Below, piece after piece: positions 46,128 through 55,347 of a DNA stretch of 64,000 nt. This DNA comes from Aliirhizobium wenxiniae. Its GTDB lineage: Bacteria; Pseudomonadota; Alphaproteobacteria; Rhizobiales; Rhizobiaceae. The position numbers and the translations under genes were made by a program. Where the stretch lies: the NCBI RefSeq assembly GCF_019511445.1, contig NZ_JAEUAN010000006.1, forward strand, positions 185,360 through 249,359, read 5' to 3'. Within the stretch, counting starts at the first letter, position 1. The number at the start of each line of letters is the position of its first letter. The notes under the pieces were generated by a model that did not search any database, was not told where the DNA came from, and saw only the letters and a program-made list of their open reading frames with translations.

Positions 46128-47051
46128 ATGCTTCCGCCCAGACGCTTCCTTCCGTCATTCTCATTGCTCTCCGCCTTTGAGGCGGCGGCCCGTACCGGAA
46201 GCGTCACGGCTGCCGCAAACGAGCTCGGCCTCACCCAGAGCGCCGTCAGCCGACAGATCTCGGCGCTCGAAAAGCAGCTCGGTGTGACGCTTTTCCTGCG
46301 CGAGCGGCAGACGATCAGGCTGACCCTTGCGGGTGACGCCTATGCGCGTGAAGTCCGCGAGGCCTTGCGGCGCATCTCCAACGCTTCGCTGAACCTTCGG
46401 GCCAATCCGGCGGGCGGCACGCTCAACCTTGCCATCCTGCCGTTTTTCGGCACGCGCTGGCTGACCCCGCGGATCGGAAAGTTTCTCGATCAGCATCCCG
46501 GCATGGTGGTCAACCTGATCACCCGGCTGGAGCCGTTCGATTTCCGCTTCGATACGCTCGATGCCGCGATCCATTTCGGTCAGGCGCGCTGGCCGGGGGC
46601 GGCGCTGAGTTTCCTGATGGACGAGCAGACGGTGGCGGCCTGCAGCCCCGAATTCCGCAGGCGGCATGACCTGGCAGCCCCGGGAGATCTGCTGAAAGCG
46701 CCGCTTCTGCATCTGAGCACCCGGCCGGATGCGTGGGAGCTGTGGCTGCGCCAAAACGATGTCCCGTTCGATACGGTGCATGGCATGCTGTTTGACCAGT
46801 TCACCACCATGGTCGAGGCGGCGCGATCGGGCTTGGGCGCGGCACTCCTGCCCCGTTTCCTGATCGAGCGGGAACTCGAGGAGGGCCAGCTTGTGCCTGC
46901 CGCCGATGCGGAACCGATGCCGACAGGCCAATATTATCTCGCCTATCTGCCCGACCGGGCGAATTATCCGCCGCTTGCCGCTTTTCGTGACTGGATCGCC
47001 GAAGAGATCCGGTCGGATATGCTTGCGCCGGCTTCGCGCATCGGCCAATAG
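46128..47051 (+). CDS. LysR-family (GcvA-like) transcriptional regulator
   Basis: A 307-residue regulator. The winged helix-turn-helix is at about residues 15-60 (GSVTAAANELGLTQSAVSRQ), followed by a periplasmic-binding-like effector domain. The N-terminus RRFLPSFSLLSAFEAAARTG is like the GcvA/AmpR subgroup. It is divergent from the FAD oxidase gene, so it probably controls that operon. ATG 46128 has GGAGGA five bases upstream. Confidence 0.92.
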   Translation: MLPPRRFLPSFSLLSAFEAAARTGSVTAAANELGLTQSAVSRQISALEKQLGVTLFLRERQTIRLTLAGDAYAREVREALRRISNASLNLRANPAGGTLNLAILPFFGTRWLTPRIGKFLDQHPGMVVNLITRLEPFDFRFDTLDAAIHFGQARWPGAALSFLMDEQTVAACSPEFRRRHDLAAPGDLLKAPLLHLSTRPDAWELWLRQNDVPFDTVHGMLFDQFTTMVEAARSGLGAALLPRFLIERELEEGQLVPAADAEPMPTGQYYLAYLPDRANYPPLAAFRDWIAEEIRSDMLAPASRIGQ

Positions 47052-47118
47052 TCGGTCATAGATTTTTCGCGGCGCCAACAGCCGCTCCATCAGTCAGTCC
47101 ATAAGGCAGGCGATCCCC

Positions 47119-47355
47119 ATGAAACCAATCTTCCTGCAGCTCCGTTGCAAGCCCGGCAAGACCTATGAGGTTGCCGATGCCATCTACAAGACGGAACTGG
47201 TCTCCGAGCTTTATTCCACCAGCGGCGAATGGGATTTGTTGCTCAAGGTCTATATCAGCGACGAGGCCGAGATCGGCCGTTTCGTCAACGAAAAGATCGC
47301 CTGCATTCCAGGCATCGAGCGGTCTCTGACAACGATCACGTTCACGGCCTTCTGA
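47119..47355 (+). CDS. Stand-alone Lrp/AsnC ligand-binding (RAM) domain protein
   Basis: A 78-residue protein made only of the RAM/AsnC_trans_reg effector domain; it has no DNA-binding part. TSGEWDLLLKVYISDEAEI and PGIERSLTTITFTAF are the typical strand segments. Such proteins form oligomers and bind amino acids; they may modulate full-length Lrp proteins. AAGGCAGG lies upstream of the ATG. It follows the LysR gene by 67 bases and is ended by the hairpin at 47385. Confidence 0.85.
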   Translation: MKPIFLQLRCKPGKTYEVADAIYKTELVSELYSTSGEWDLLLKVYISDEAEIGRFVNEKIACIPGIERSLTTITFTAF

Positions 47356-47384
47356 GCCGGAATTCATCGATAGACGACCAAAAC

Positions 47385-47410
47385 AAAAGCCGCCTCGAGG
47401 GCGGCTTTTC
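47385..47410 (+). terminator. Bidirectional terminator after the RAM-domain gene
   Basis: A 10-bp stem AAAAGCCGCC/GGCGGCTTTT with a 5-base loop. A-run and T-run flank both sides, so it can serve this gene and the convergent small gene ending at 47436. Confidence 0.88.
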
Positions 47411-47435
47411 TGCGTCTGGGATCGGGACGTCACGC

Positions 47436-47633
47436 TTAAACGTGCGCGACCGGTGCCGAATTTCTCGATGCGACCAGTTTGCTGATCGCCAGACGCACAT
47501 CGTCGGCCGAATCGAAACGCTGTTCGTCGAGGTCGATGACGTGGAACTTCACCGCGATGAATTTCAAACGGTCTTCATCCGGGATGACGATGCCGACGGG
47601 CTCGCCGGCGAATTTGATGACTTGCTTCTGCAT
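47436..47633 (-). CDS. Small conserved-looking protein of unknown function
   Basis: A 65-residue acidic/hydrophobic mixed protein, MQKQVIKFAGEPVGIVIPDE at the start, then FIAVKFHVIDLDEQRF and a helical end. No family recognised. Start ATG 47633 has GGGAG seven bases upstream and coding looks genuine from that. It lies downstream of a 30-codon reading frame and a short hairpin, and shares a terminator with the convergent RAM-domain gene. Confidence 0.6.
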   Translation of the reverse strand: MQKQVIKFAGEPVGIVIPDEDRLKFIAVKFHVIDLDEQRFDSADDVRLAISKLVASRNSAPVAHV

Positions 47634-47651
47634 GGGTAGACTCCCGTATTG

Positions 47652-47668
47652 GCTGCAGAGCATGCAGC
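47652..47668 (-). promoter_or_regulatory. Hairpin in front of the 65-residue gene
   Basis: GCTGCA/TGCAGC with a 5-base loop, ending about 19 bases before the start codon. It could modulate translation of the small gene; no T-run follows. Function is inferred. Confidence 0.35.
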
Positions 47669-47711
47669 GCAAAACGAATGATAATTTCAGGAACGAATTG
47701 AACCGGAAGCG

Positions 47712-47804
47712 TTACATTCGACAGCACGGAAGGGAGCAGCGATCCGTGCTATTCACATCGAGCGCATGCCGATCAAAGGCGATGACGCGTGTAGTCTCAG
47801 ACAT
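47712..47804 (-). CDS. 30-residue small protein or leader peptide ending in CCRM
   Basis: A short frame starts MSETTRVIAFDRHALDVNST and ends SLPCCRM. ATG 47804 has AAGGAGAG five bases upstream, a better ribosome site than many nearby genes have. It sits between a good promoter (47866-47894) and the 65-residue gene, so it may be a leader whose paired cysteine codons sense cysteine supply, or simply a small protein. No family recognised. Confidence 0.45.
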   Translation of the reverse strand: MSETTRVIAFDRHALDVNSTDRCSLPCCRM

Positions 47805-47865
47805 GTCACTCTCCTTCTCGAACGGTTGCGCGATAACGTCAGAATCGATTTTCTGACCACCAATC

Positions 47866-47894
47866 ACTCTAGCTGAAACGCGTCGGATGATCAA
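47866..47894 (-). promoter_or_regulatory. Predicted promoter of the small-protein pair
   Basis: On the minus strand TTGATC (47889-47894), 17-base spacer, TAGAGT (47866-47871), about 60 bases upstream of the 30-codon frame. The rest of 47805-48043 shows no gene. Confidence 0.5.
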
Positions 47895-48043
47895 CGAAAT
47901 CCAATTTAGACAGAATATTTTTCTGCATGATGACAGGAGAAAGGCGATATTGTGAAATTACGTTCGCAATGCCGCCGGTCTTCCCAGCTAGCCTAATTTA
48001 GGTAGCTGCGCTTGCCAGACAAGGGTCAGGCTCGAGTTAAATT

Positions 48044-50719
48044 CTATTCCGGCGGTAGCGCCACGACATTGCGAAGAAGATCGAGGCACAGGTTGATGCC
48101 CTCCTCACTGACGCAAAGCGGCGGGGCAAGGATCAGCCTTCCTGTGTGATCGGCCTCATGCAGGATATGGCCGTCGAGAGCATCCCAAATTTCAACGTCA
48201 TCGTCTTTCGGTTGTATCTGCCACCATAATCCATGGCCCTCCACCGCTGCTATGCGATGACTTTCTCTGGCTAGTTGCCGTAGGCCCTTTTCCAGAACCT
48301 CGCCCATGGCCGCCGCATTGGCAGCCAGGTTCTCGTCACGCAGGATTGTTAGCGCCGCCAGCGCCGTGGCGGCATCGACCGGGGAAACCGGTTCTGCGAG
48401 CGGTGCAAGGTTTTCCGCAAGGTCCTCCCTGCAAAAGACGACACTTAGCCTGCCGCCGTCGCAACTGCCTGCCAGCAGAAAGTCCGCCGCCAAGGTGCCG
48501 CCCTCGATACTCCAGAGGCTTGTGCCCATACGGCCGTAGCCAGTGCGTGTTTCGTCCGCGATGACGAGCCTTCGCTCTTCCTGCGCTTTCGCCACCTGCT
48601 CGTTCAGGTCTGCAATGCCTGGAAGCGGTTCGAAGATAAGGGGCAAGGCGCCATCCTCCCGCTCCGTTCGGTCGCTTACCTCGGCATAGGCAATTTCCGC
48701 CTCGTCCTGCGGTTCGTCGATTTCATCCGGTCCGCTGTTTTCCTGATAAGCGGCGATCACAGCCCTTTCTTCCGTCGTCTCCCTGGCTCTGGCGATTTCC
48801 TCCATCGCCTCCATTGCGGCCCGCCGATCTTCGAACAGAACGACATCGGTGAAGCCGGCCGGTGCGATCTCCACCAGCGCCTGCCGCAAGGCTTCCGCTT
48901 CGGCACTTCCGTCATGGGCCGTCGTCAGCCGCAGATGCTGCTGGTAACCGGCGGCTGCGATGGATGGGTTTCCGTGGCCGATCACCGGTGCCTTGCCGCT
49001 GAAATCCAGTAGGGCCGAGCCCGTCTCGTCATAAACCACGTCACGCCACGCCCGGACTTCCCGACCGGAAATGACGGGGGGAGCATCGCAGTCCATCCCC
49101 AGAAACGCAGAGGGCGAGGGGGCCAGGCGCTGCCATATGGAAGCTTCTGATGGCCGACAGAACAAGGGCGGGTCGCTGTCCGGATCCCGCGATAGCCGCA
49201 GGCGCAGTCCGCCGACCGCTCCGGCGGCACCGGCCACCGTGCCGAGCTGGTCGCCCGCCTGAATTTCCATTCCTTCCGTCACCGCCGTTTCCATGCCTTC
49301 GACAAGAAGCGTCACGGTCTCGCCACGCAGCGACAGTTGCGGAGACAGATGCACCACCGTGCCGCTGAAGGGGGCGACGAGGGTCGTTCCCGTCGGCAGG
49401 CAGATATCCACATGAAGAGCGACGTTCTGCGGTTCACTTCGGCCTGCGTACGGCTTGCTTCTCGACAAGCGATATTCGCCGTAACGGGTGCTGCCCATGC
49501 CGGTTTCCCAGGCGGTGCGGGCCAGAAGCCTCCAGTCGCAATCGGGATCGGTCCAGTTGCCGCTGTGAAAAAGCGGACTTGAGGGGCTCAGGTCGACGAG
49601 CCTTATGTTTTCCACTTGAAGATCCGGCAGAAGCGGGCCGAGAGCGAGCGGCTCCGGCTCTATCCTGCAGGCTTCCAGAATGGCGGTATGCATATATTCG
49701 GCGGTCACCGTCGAGGCATTGATCAGGATCTGGCGACGTTCTCCGGCTTCCCGTGCGGCCATCTCGTCGTCCGGTGTCTGAGCATGGGTGTTTTCCGCCA
49801 GGGCAGCCGAAAATGCGATGTCGGCGATGACGAGCGGCCAGAGCGCTTCGAGTTCGCCTTCATTCAGCGGGTCGACCGAATGATAGCCGGTAACGGCGGG
49901 CAGGATCGATGCCGGCTCACCTGCCTGGCTGATGAGGATGCGGGCGCAGGTCTTGGCCAGCGCCGATACGTACCAGCTTCGCGTCAGGCCGCTCAGATTG
50001 GTGATCCCGGTCGGATGCCAGTCCGCGTCATCTGTTTCACCGACCAGATCTCCGGCCTCAATATCCGGGATGACAAGTCCGATGCGAAATTTCGCAGTCA
50101 GCGGATGAATGCGGCGCAGGGCGGACACCATGGCGCGGGCAATCATGTCGCGCGCCTCCTGGTCGGTAACCGTGGAAAGCAGCGATACCGTGCGCGGCCC
50201 CGCCTTGCGCAATTCGTCCTCGTGTTCGCCTTTCCAGATATCGGGGTCGAAATCCTCGAGGCTCTTCACCAGGCTTGCAAGCAAGGCGCCGAGCGCTGCT
50301 GCAGTTTCCTCCGTTACGTCCCGGTCTTCGGGTATGGGGTCACCGTCGAGAACCGTCAGCAGCCGAAGAACACGCTCCCTGCCGCCGATCTCAGCGTCAA
50401 GCACGTCCGCCCCGTCCTTGGCGGCGACCGCTTCGGGCACTTGCGGGCCATCGGGGCTGCGGGTGATGTGGCGCATGATCTCGTGCTCCACCCGCAAGGC
50501 CTGCTCGTCGTCTTTTTCCCGGATATCGAGGAAATACCGGAGGTGGCCGTTGTCGACCAGATATCCCAGGCCCTGATTTTCCTCCACCGGAAAGACCTGT
50601 CCGGAAAGCCCCCAATGGTCGCGCAGCACCGCTTCGATCGTGTCCAGCGGCACGTCGTCGGTCTGGTCGGCGGCAATGACGGGGGTATCGAGTACTTCGG
50701 ACGTTTCGTCGCCTGGCAT
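48044..50719 (-). CDS. Three-domain fusion: APH-like / M23-like / class-III aminotransferase-like, apparently degenerate
   Basis: An 891-residue protein with the layout of the known phosphotransferase-M23-aminotransferase fusions. Residues about 30-330 resemble an aminoglycoside/choline kinase-like domain, but no HxD catalytic loop is visible. Residues about 425-530 resemble a lysostaphin-type M23 domain (LHVDICLPTGTTLVAPFSGT). Residues about 560-891 resemble a class-III aminotransferase: ADETRTGYGRMGTSLW near 720 keeps the PLP-contact Asp, but the expected Lys is replaced (LLAGSCDGG near 750) and the front of the domain is shortened. It may be a binding or regulatory protein. ATG 50719 has GGAGAG upstream; 85 bases after purU. 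Confidence 0.75.
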   Translation of the reverse strand: MPGDETSEVLDTPVIAADQTDDVPLDTIEAVLRDHWGLSGQVFPVEENQGLGYLVDNGHLRYFLDIREKDDEQALRVEHEIMRHITRSPDGPQVPEAVAAKDGADVLDAEIGGRERVLRLLTVLDGDPIPEDRDVTEETAAALGALLASLVKSLEDFDPDIWKGEHEDELRKAGPRTVSLLSTVTDQEARDMIARAMVSALRRIHPLTAKFRIGLVIPDIEAGDLVGETDDADWHPTGITNLSGLTRSWYVSALAKTCARILISQAGEPASILPAVTGYHSVDPLNEGELEALWPLVIADIAFSAALAENTHAQTPDDEMAAREAGERRQILINASTVTAEYMHTAILEACRIEPEPLALGPLLPDLQVENIRLVDLSPSSPLFHSGNWTDPDCDWRLLARTAWETGMGSTRYGEYRLSRSKPYAGRSEPQNVALHVDICLPTGTTLVAPFSGTVVHLSPQLSLRGETVTLLVEGMETAVTEGMEIQAGDQLGTVAGAAGAVGGLRLRLSRDPDSDPPLFCRPSEASIWQRLAPSPSAFLGMDCDAPPVISGREVRAWRDVVYDETGSALLDFSGKAPVIGHGNPSIAAAGYQQHLRLTTAHDGSAEAEALRQALVEIAPAGFTDVVLFEDRRAAMEAMEEIARARETTEERAVIAAYQENSGPDEIDEPQDEAEIAYAEVSDRTEREDGALPLIFEPLPGIADLNEQVAKAQEERRLVIADETRTGYGRMGTSLWSIEGGTLAADFLLAGSCDGGRLSVVFCREDLAENLAPLAEPVSPVDAATALAALTILRDENLAANAAAMGEVLEKGLRQLARESHRIAAVEGHGLWWQIQPKDDDVEIWDALDGHILHEADHTGRLILAPPLCVSEEGINLCLDLLRNVVALPPE

Positions 50720-50804
50720 TCTCACTCTCCGGTAAAACCTTGACGTGAGGATAGCGCAGGCAAACGCCGCGTCCATAGGGCTTTTCGGCCTTTACTTGGC
50801 CGAT

Positions 50805-51689
50805 TTAGCCCATGCGCTCGGATGCGTAGGACCCCGGGCTTGGCGGGAAGACCACGGTGCGGTTGCCGTTGATGAATGTCCGGTGGTGGATATGCGCGTG
50901 GATGGCGCGTGCAAGCACCTGACTTTCGACGTCGCGGCCAAGCGAAACATAGTCATCCGGCGATTGCGCATGGGTGACGCGCACCGTGTCCTGCTCGATG
51001 ATCGGGCCTTCGTCGAGATCGGCCGTGACATAATGCGCCGTCGCGCCGATCAGCTTCACGCCACGCTGATAGGCCTGTTTGTACGGGTTGGCGCCCTTGA
51101 AGCTCGGCAGGAAGGAGTGGTGGATGTTGATGATCCTGCCCGACATTTTTGCGCAGAGCTGGTCGGACAGAACCTGCATGTAGCGCGCCAGAACCACAAG
51201 CTCGGTGCCGCTTGTCTCGACGACTTCCATCAGCTGCGCTTCGGCCTGCGGCTTGTTCTCCTTCGTCACCTTGATGTGGTGAAAGGGAATGTCGTTGTTG
51301 ACCACCAGTTTCTGGTAATCGAAGTGATTGGAAACGACGCCGACGATATCGATCGGCAATGCGCCGATCTTCCAGCGATAGAGGAGGTCGTTGAGGCAAT
51401 GGCCGAAACGGGAGACCATCAGCAGGACCTTCATCCGTTCCGCTGAATCGAACACATCCCAATCCATGCCGAATTTTTCCGCGACCGGCGCGAATCCCGA
51501 AAGCAGAGCATCGCGTTCGGCGCCCTGTTCGGAAATGAAGCTGACCCGCATGAAGAACTTGCCGGTATCCAGATCGTCGAACTGCGAACTATCGATGATG
51601 TTGCAGCCCTTGTCGGCAAGGAAACCGGATATCGCGGCGACGATGCCCCGGGTGGATTGGCACGATACCGTCAGGACGTAGCTCTTCAT
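50805..51689 (-). CDS. purU: Formyltetrahydrofolate deformylase PurU
   Basis: A 294-residue enzyme that hydrolyses 10-formyl-THF to THF and formate. Residues 1-85 form an ACT regulatory domain (LTVSCQSTRGIVAAISGFL). The formyl-transferase-like domain follows with NHFDYQKLV, the catalytic-loop INIHHSFLPSFKGANPYKQA and GATAHYVTADLDEGPIIEQD. Length is typical. GGGAG lies upstream of the start. The long fusion gene follows it on the same strand. Confidence 0.96.
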   Translation of the reverse strand: MKSYVLTVSCQSTRGIVAAISGFLADKGCNIIDSSQFDDLDTGKFFMRVSFISEQGAERDALLSGFAPVAEKFGMDWDVFDSAERMKVLLMVSRFGHCLNDLLYRWKIGALPIDIVGVVSNHFDYQKLVVNNDIPFHHIKVTKENKPQAEAQLMEVVETSGTELVVLARYMQVLSDQLCAKMSGRIINIHHSFLPSFKGANPYKQAYQRGVKLIGATAHYVTADLDEGPIIEQDTVRVTHAQSPDDYVSLGRDVESQVLARAIHAHIHHRTFINGNRTVVFPPSPGSYASERMG

Positions 51690-51969
51690 TATTCGTCGTC
51701 TCCCTGCACTGCGCTTTGCGCAATGACCTATACGTGATGACAGCCGATTGAAACTGCGCGGGTTGTCCGGTTGCCACTTTTCTTGAGCCGATGACGCTTG
51801 TCATCATGCTCTATCGCGTCACATTAGGCGCGGCGGTGCAAAATTCCGTCCCCGTTGCGTCTTTCGCGGGCGCAACACCGCCGTCAGAGGGTATGAATGC
51901 TTTGCCATGACCATTAGCGATTTCATAATTTGCTGGTGCGAGGCTACCGCGCGATACGGGAGAAGACGT

Positions 51970-53013
51970 GTGAAGAGACACGCAGGATACAAAGCTTTCG
52001 CTCGGCGGCTCGCAGTCGCCCTTTCCTGCGTCGCGGTCGCTGCCGGATCAGCACAATCGGCCGAATGTATCAGAGGCATCAATCTCGCAGGCGCAGAATT
52101 CGGCAGTCTCGGTCAGGAGTACGGGACGGGGTACATCTATCCGTCAGAAAAGACGATCGCCTATTTCAAGGAAAAGGGGTTTACCAGCGTGCGGCTTCCC
52201 TTTCGCTGGGAACGGCTGCAGCCAAAACTCTACGACAAATTCAACGCTGCCGAATTGAGGCGGTTGCGCGCAACAGTAAAGGCCATTCGTTCCGCCGGCA
52301 TGCAGGTGGTTCTCGATCCGCACAATTATGCTCGTTATGAAGACCAGTTGATCGGCTCGGACGGCGTGCCGCAAAGCGCCTTTGCGGATTTCTGGCGGCG
52401 GCTGGCAACGACATTTGCTAGCCAGGACGATATCCTGTTCGGCTTGATGAACGAGCCTTACGGCATCTCGGCCGAAGATTGGCTCTCGGCAGCAAATGGC
52501 GCAATTGCTGCCATCCGGCAAACCGGTGCCGATAACCTGATCCTGGTGCCCGGCACGTCGTGGACGGGCGCACATAGCTGGTCAGCCGGCGACTACGGCA
52601 CACCGAACGCGGCCGTGATGACGGGGATTGCTGATCCCGCAAACAATTATGCCTATGAAGTCCATCAGTATCTGGATGTCGATTTTTCCGGCAAGAACGA
52701 GGAATGCACGCGGGCAGCCGATGCGGTGAAGGCCATCACCGATATGGGAGACTGGCTCGCCACCCAGGGTCGCCGCGGGTTTCTCGGCGAATTTGCCGTC
52801 TCCACCATGCCGGTCTGCCAGCAGGCATTGAAGGATATGGTGGCTGCCGTCGAAAGCCGGCCGGACGTCTGGCTCGGCTGGTCCTATTGGGCCGCCGGCG
52901 ACTGGTGGAAACCGTCCGAACCGCTCAACATCCAGCCAACCGACAGCGGCGACCGTCCGCAGATGCAGACGCTGCAGAGCTATTTCGCCGAGAGAAAGAC
53001 GTGTGGCGGGTGA
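51970..53013 (+). CDS. Secreted glycoside hydrolase family 5 (cellulase-like)
   Basis: A 347-residue predicted beta-glucanase. A signal peptide spans about residues 1-31 (ARRLAVALSCVAVAAGSAQS). RGINLAGAEFGSLGQEYGTG begins the catalytic barrel. The acid/base Glu162 lies in LMNEPYG and the nucleophile Glu274 in FLGEFAV. Start GTG 51970 is chosen because GGGAG lies seven bases upstream; an ATG at 51907 lacks a site. It is monocistronic by appearance. Likely substrate is cellulose or another beta-1,4-glucan, including self-made cellulose. Confidence 0.88.
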   Translation: MKRHAGYKAFARRLAVALSCVAVAAGSAQSAECIRGINLAGAEFGSLGQEYGTGYIYPSEKTIAYFKEKGFTSVRLPFRWERLQPKLYDKFNAAELRRLRATVKAIRSAGMQVVLDPHNYARYEDQLIGSDGVPQSAFADFWRRLATTFASQDDILFGLMNEPYGISAEDWLSAANGAIAAIRQTGADNLILVPGTSWTGAHSWSAGDYGTPNAAVMTGIADPANNYAYEVHQYLDVDFSGKNEECTRAADAVKAITDMGDWLATQGRRGFLGEFAVSTMPVCQQALKDMVAAVESRPDVWLGWSYWAAGDWWKPSEPLNIQPTDSGDRPQMQTLQSYFAERKTCGG

Positions 53014-53086
53014 GGGCGGCGAATGCGTGTGTTTGGTTGTTGCTATCGTGTCTCGGCAGGCGGATCAGAGGCAGCGGTGGCGAATC

Positions 53087-54133
53087 TCATTCCGGCGGAT
53101 ACCGATGCTCTCCGCCACGGAAATCGCTGACCGAATAACAGCCGCCTTCACCACGCACCGCACTTTCGCCGATCACTGCCTTGCCGTGGCCGCCGGGAAT
53201 ATCCAGCACATAGGTCGGCTGGCAAAGGCCGGAAATGTTGCCGCGCAGGGCAGAGACGATTCGCTGACCCTCCTCGATATCCATGCGGAAATGGCCGGTG
53301 CCCGGCGCAAGGTCGGGATGGTGGAGATAATAAGGCTTGATCCGTGTCTCGACGAACGCCTTCATCAGGTCGCCGAGCACTGCCGGATCATCATTGATCC
53401 CCTTCAGCAGCACGGTCTGGCTCACCATCGCAAACCCGGCATCGATGAGCCGTGCCGATGCGGTGCGGGCGTCAACCGTCATCTCGCGCGGGTGGTTGGC
53501 GTGAAGTGCTACATAGATGGTCTTGCCACTTTCCTTCAGCGCCGCAATCAGCGCCTCATTGATCCGGTCCGGTTCGACCACCGGCACACGCGTATGGAAG
53601 CGGATGATCTTCACATGCTCGATGGCAGCAAGCCCGCGCATGATCTCGGCCAGCCGGCGCGGAGACAGAACCAGCGGATCGCCGCCTGTCAGGATGACTT
53701 CCCAGATTTCGGAATGGTCGCGGATATAGGCAAGGGCTGTCGCCAGCTCGTCGGATGCCAGGGTGCCGTCGCCTTGCGGACCGACCATCTCGCGGCGAAA
53801 ACAGAAACGGCAGTAGACCGGGCAGATATGTACGGCCTTCAGCAGAACGCGGTCGGGATAACGATGGACGATGCCCTTGACCGGGCTGTGCGCCGCATCG
53901 CCGATCGGATCTTCCCGTTCTTCCGGCGTCGTGACCAGTTCGGCGGCATCCGGCACGAATTGCCGCGCGATCGGATCGGCAGAATCCGTGCGGTCGATCA
54001 ACGACACCACAGTCGGCGTGATCGCGATCGCATAATGCTCGGCGACGGAGCGGATCGCCTCAAGCTGCTCGGGCGCAACAAGCCCGGCAGCCTGCAACTC
54101 GTCCGGCGTCTTTAATGAACGGGCAGCACTCAA
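53087..54133 (-). CDS. epmB: EF-P-associated lysine 2,3-aminomutase EpmB (YjeK)
   Basis: A 348-residue radical-SAM enzyme that makes (R)-beta-lysine for EF-P modification. The cluster motif is C104-x3-C108-x2-C111 (CPVYCRFC). The PLP lysine is about residue 318 in PGGHGKA. Start TTG 54133 is fixed by GGAGGT six bases upstream and a 4-base overlap with the epmA stop. It is shorter than catabolic KamA enzymes, matching EpmB. No epmC is seen nearby. Confidence 0.92.
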   Translation of the reverse strand: MSAARSLKTPDELQAAGLVAPEQLEAIRSVAEHYAIAITPTVVSLIDRTDSADPIARQFVPDAAELVTTPEEREDPIGDAAHSPVKGIVHRYPDRVLLKAVHICPVYCRFCFRREMVGPQGDGTLASDELATALAYIRDHSEIWEVILTGGDPLVLSPRRLAEIMRGLAAIEHVKIIRFHTRVPVVEPDRINEALIAALKESGKTIYVALHANHPREMTVDARTASARLIDAGFAMVSQTVLLKGINDDPAVLGDLMKAFVETRIKPYYLHHPDLAPGTGHFRMDIEEGQRIVSALRGNISGLCQPTYVLDIPGGHGKAVIGESAVRGEGGCYSVSDFRGGEHRYPPE

Positions 54134-55194
54134 GAATGCACCTCCGCCACCGGTGCCCACAAGACCTGCTCGATGCGCGTCGCGCCGGTCGCCAGCATGG
54201 CCAGCCGGTCGAAGCCGAGAGCCGCACCGCTCGCCTCCGGCATCACTGACAAGGCGGCGAGAAAATCCTCGTCGATCGGGTAAGCTTCGCCATAGATGCG
54301 GGCCTTCTCCGCCATCTCGTGTTCGAAACGGCGGCGCTGTTCGCCGGCGTCGGTCAGCTCGCCAAAGGCATTGGCCAGTTCCACGCCGCAGGCATAAAGC
54401 TCGAAGCGCTCCGCCACGCGCGGATCGCGGGCCGAAGGTCGGGCAAGAGCCGCCTCGCAAACGGGATACTCGCACAGGATCGTCGCGCGGTCCTTGCCCA
54501 GATGCGGCTCGATTTTCTCGACCAGAACCTTGCTGAACAGATCTGCCCAGGTGTCGTCTTCGGCCACGCGCATTGCAGCGTTGCGCACTGATGCAGCGAG
54601 ATGATCGCGATCGGTCTCACCGGATGCGGCGACCGAAGACAGAAGGTCGATGCCGGCAAACCGGTCGAAGGCTTCGGCCAACGTCAGTTGCTCCGGCTTG
54701 GCGAACGGGTCGCACTCGACGCCGCGGAAGGAAAAGCGTGTCGTGCCGGTCGTCTCGGCCGCAAGCTTCAGCATGTCGGCACAATCGGCCATCAGTTGCT
54801 CGTAGTTTTCGCCGGCTCGATACCATTCCATCATGGTGAATTCGGGATGGTGCAAAGGCCCGCGCTCGCGGTTGCGATAGACATGCGCGAAAGTGAAGAT
54901 GTGCGTCTCACCGGCCGAGAGCAGTTTCTTGGCGGCGAATTCCGGCGAGGTGTGCAGGTAAAGCGGAGCCGCCTGACCGTCGATGGTCAGCGCTTCGGTT
55001 GCAAAGGCATGAAGATGCGTCTCGTTACCGGGCGATATCTGCAGCGTGGCCGTATCGACCTCGATGAAGTCACGGGACAGGAAGAATGACCTCAACGCTG
55101 CCTGCACCTTGTTGCGGCCGAGAAGGAAAGGCCGCCGATCGGCATGTGCTGTTTTTGTCCACCAGGGGGATGTTGAAATGCCTGGGCGGTTCAT
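54130..55194 (-). CDS. epmA: Elongation factor P-(R)-beta-lysine ligase EpmA (GenX/PoxA)
   Basis: A 354-residue class-II lysyl-tRNA-synthetase-like enzyme without anticodon domain; it ligates beta-lysine to EF-P. Motif 2 region is FAHVYRNRERGPLHHPEFTM-like, and motif 3 is GAALGFDRLAMLATG. Start ATG 55194 is chosen; a TTG 30 bases upstream is possible. It is coupled to epmB by a 4-base overlap and is divergent from efp. Confidence 0.94.
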   Translation of the reverse strand: MNRPGISTSPWWTKTAHADRRPFLLGRNKVQAALRSFFLSRDFIEVDTATLQISPGNETHLHAFATEALTIDGQAAPLYLHTSPEFAAKKLLSAGETHIFTFAHVYRNRERGPLHHPEFTMMEWYRAGENYEQLMADCADMLKLAAETTGTTRFSFRGVECDPFAKPEQLTLAEAFDRFAGIDLLSSVAASGETDRDHLAASVRNAAMRVAEDDTWADLFSKVLVEKIEPHLGKDRATILCEYPVCEAALARPSARDPRVAERFELYACGVELANAFGELTDAGEQRRRFEHEMAEKARIYGEAYPIDEDFLAALSVMPEASGAALGFDRLAMLATGATRIEQVLWAPVAEVHS

Positions 55195-55347
55195 GGGATG
55201 AGCTTTCTTCGCCGTGTCGACCAAAGCCGGGGCTGGCTATTTGGCGGATTTTGCGTTAGTTGCGCCGGCAAGGAAACCTGAAAAGCATCTCTACGGCCGT
55301 TTCGCCAGTCATCTACGACGTGGCCGGTCGAGTTACAAGGAACTCTT

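Noticed and set aside
47712..47894. Longer 60-codon version of the 30-codon frame
   Set aside because: The upstream part runs over the predicted promoter and has no ribosome site; the internal ATG at 47804 has a strong one.
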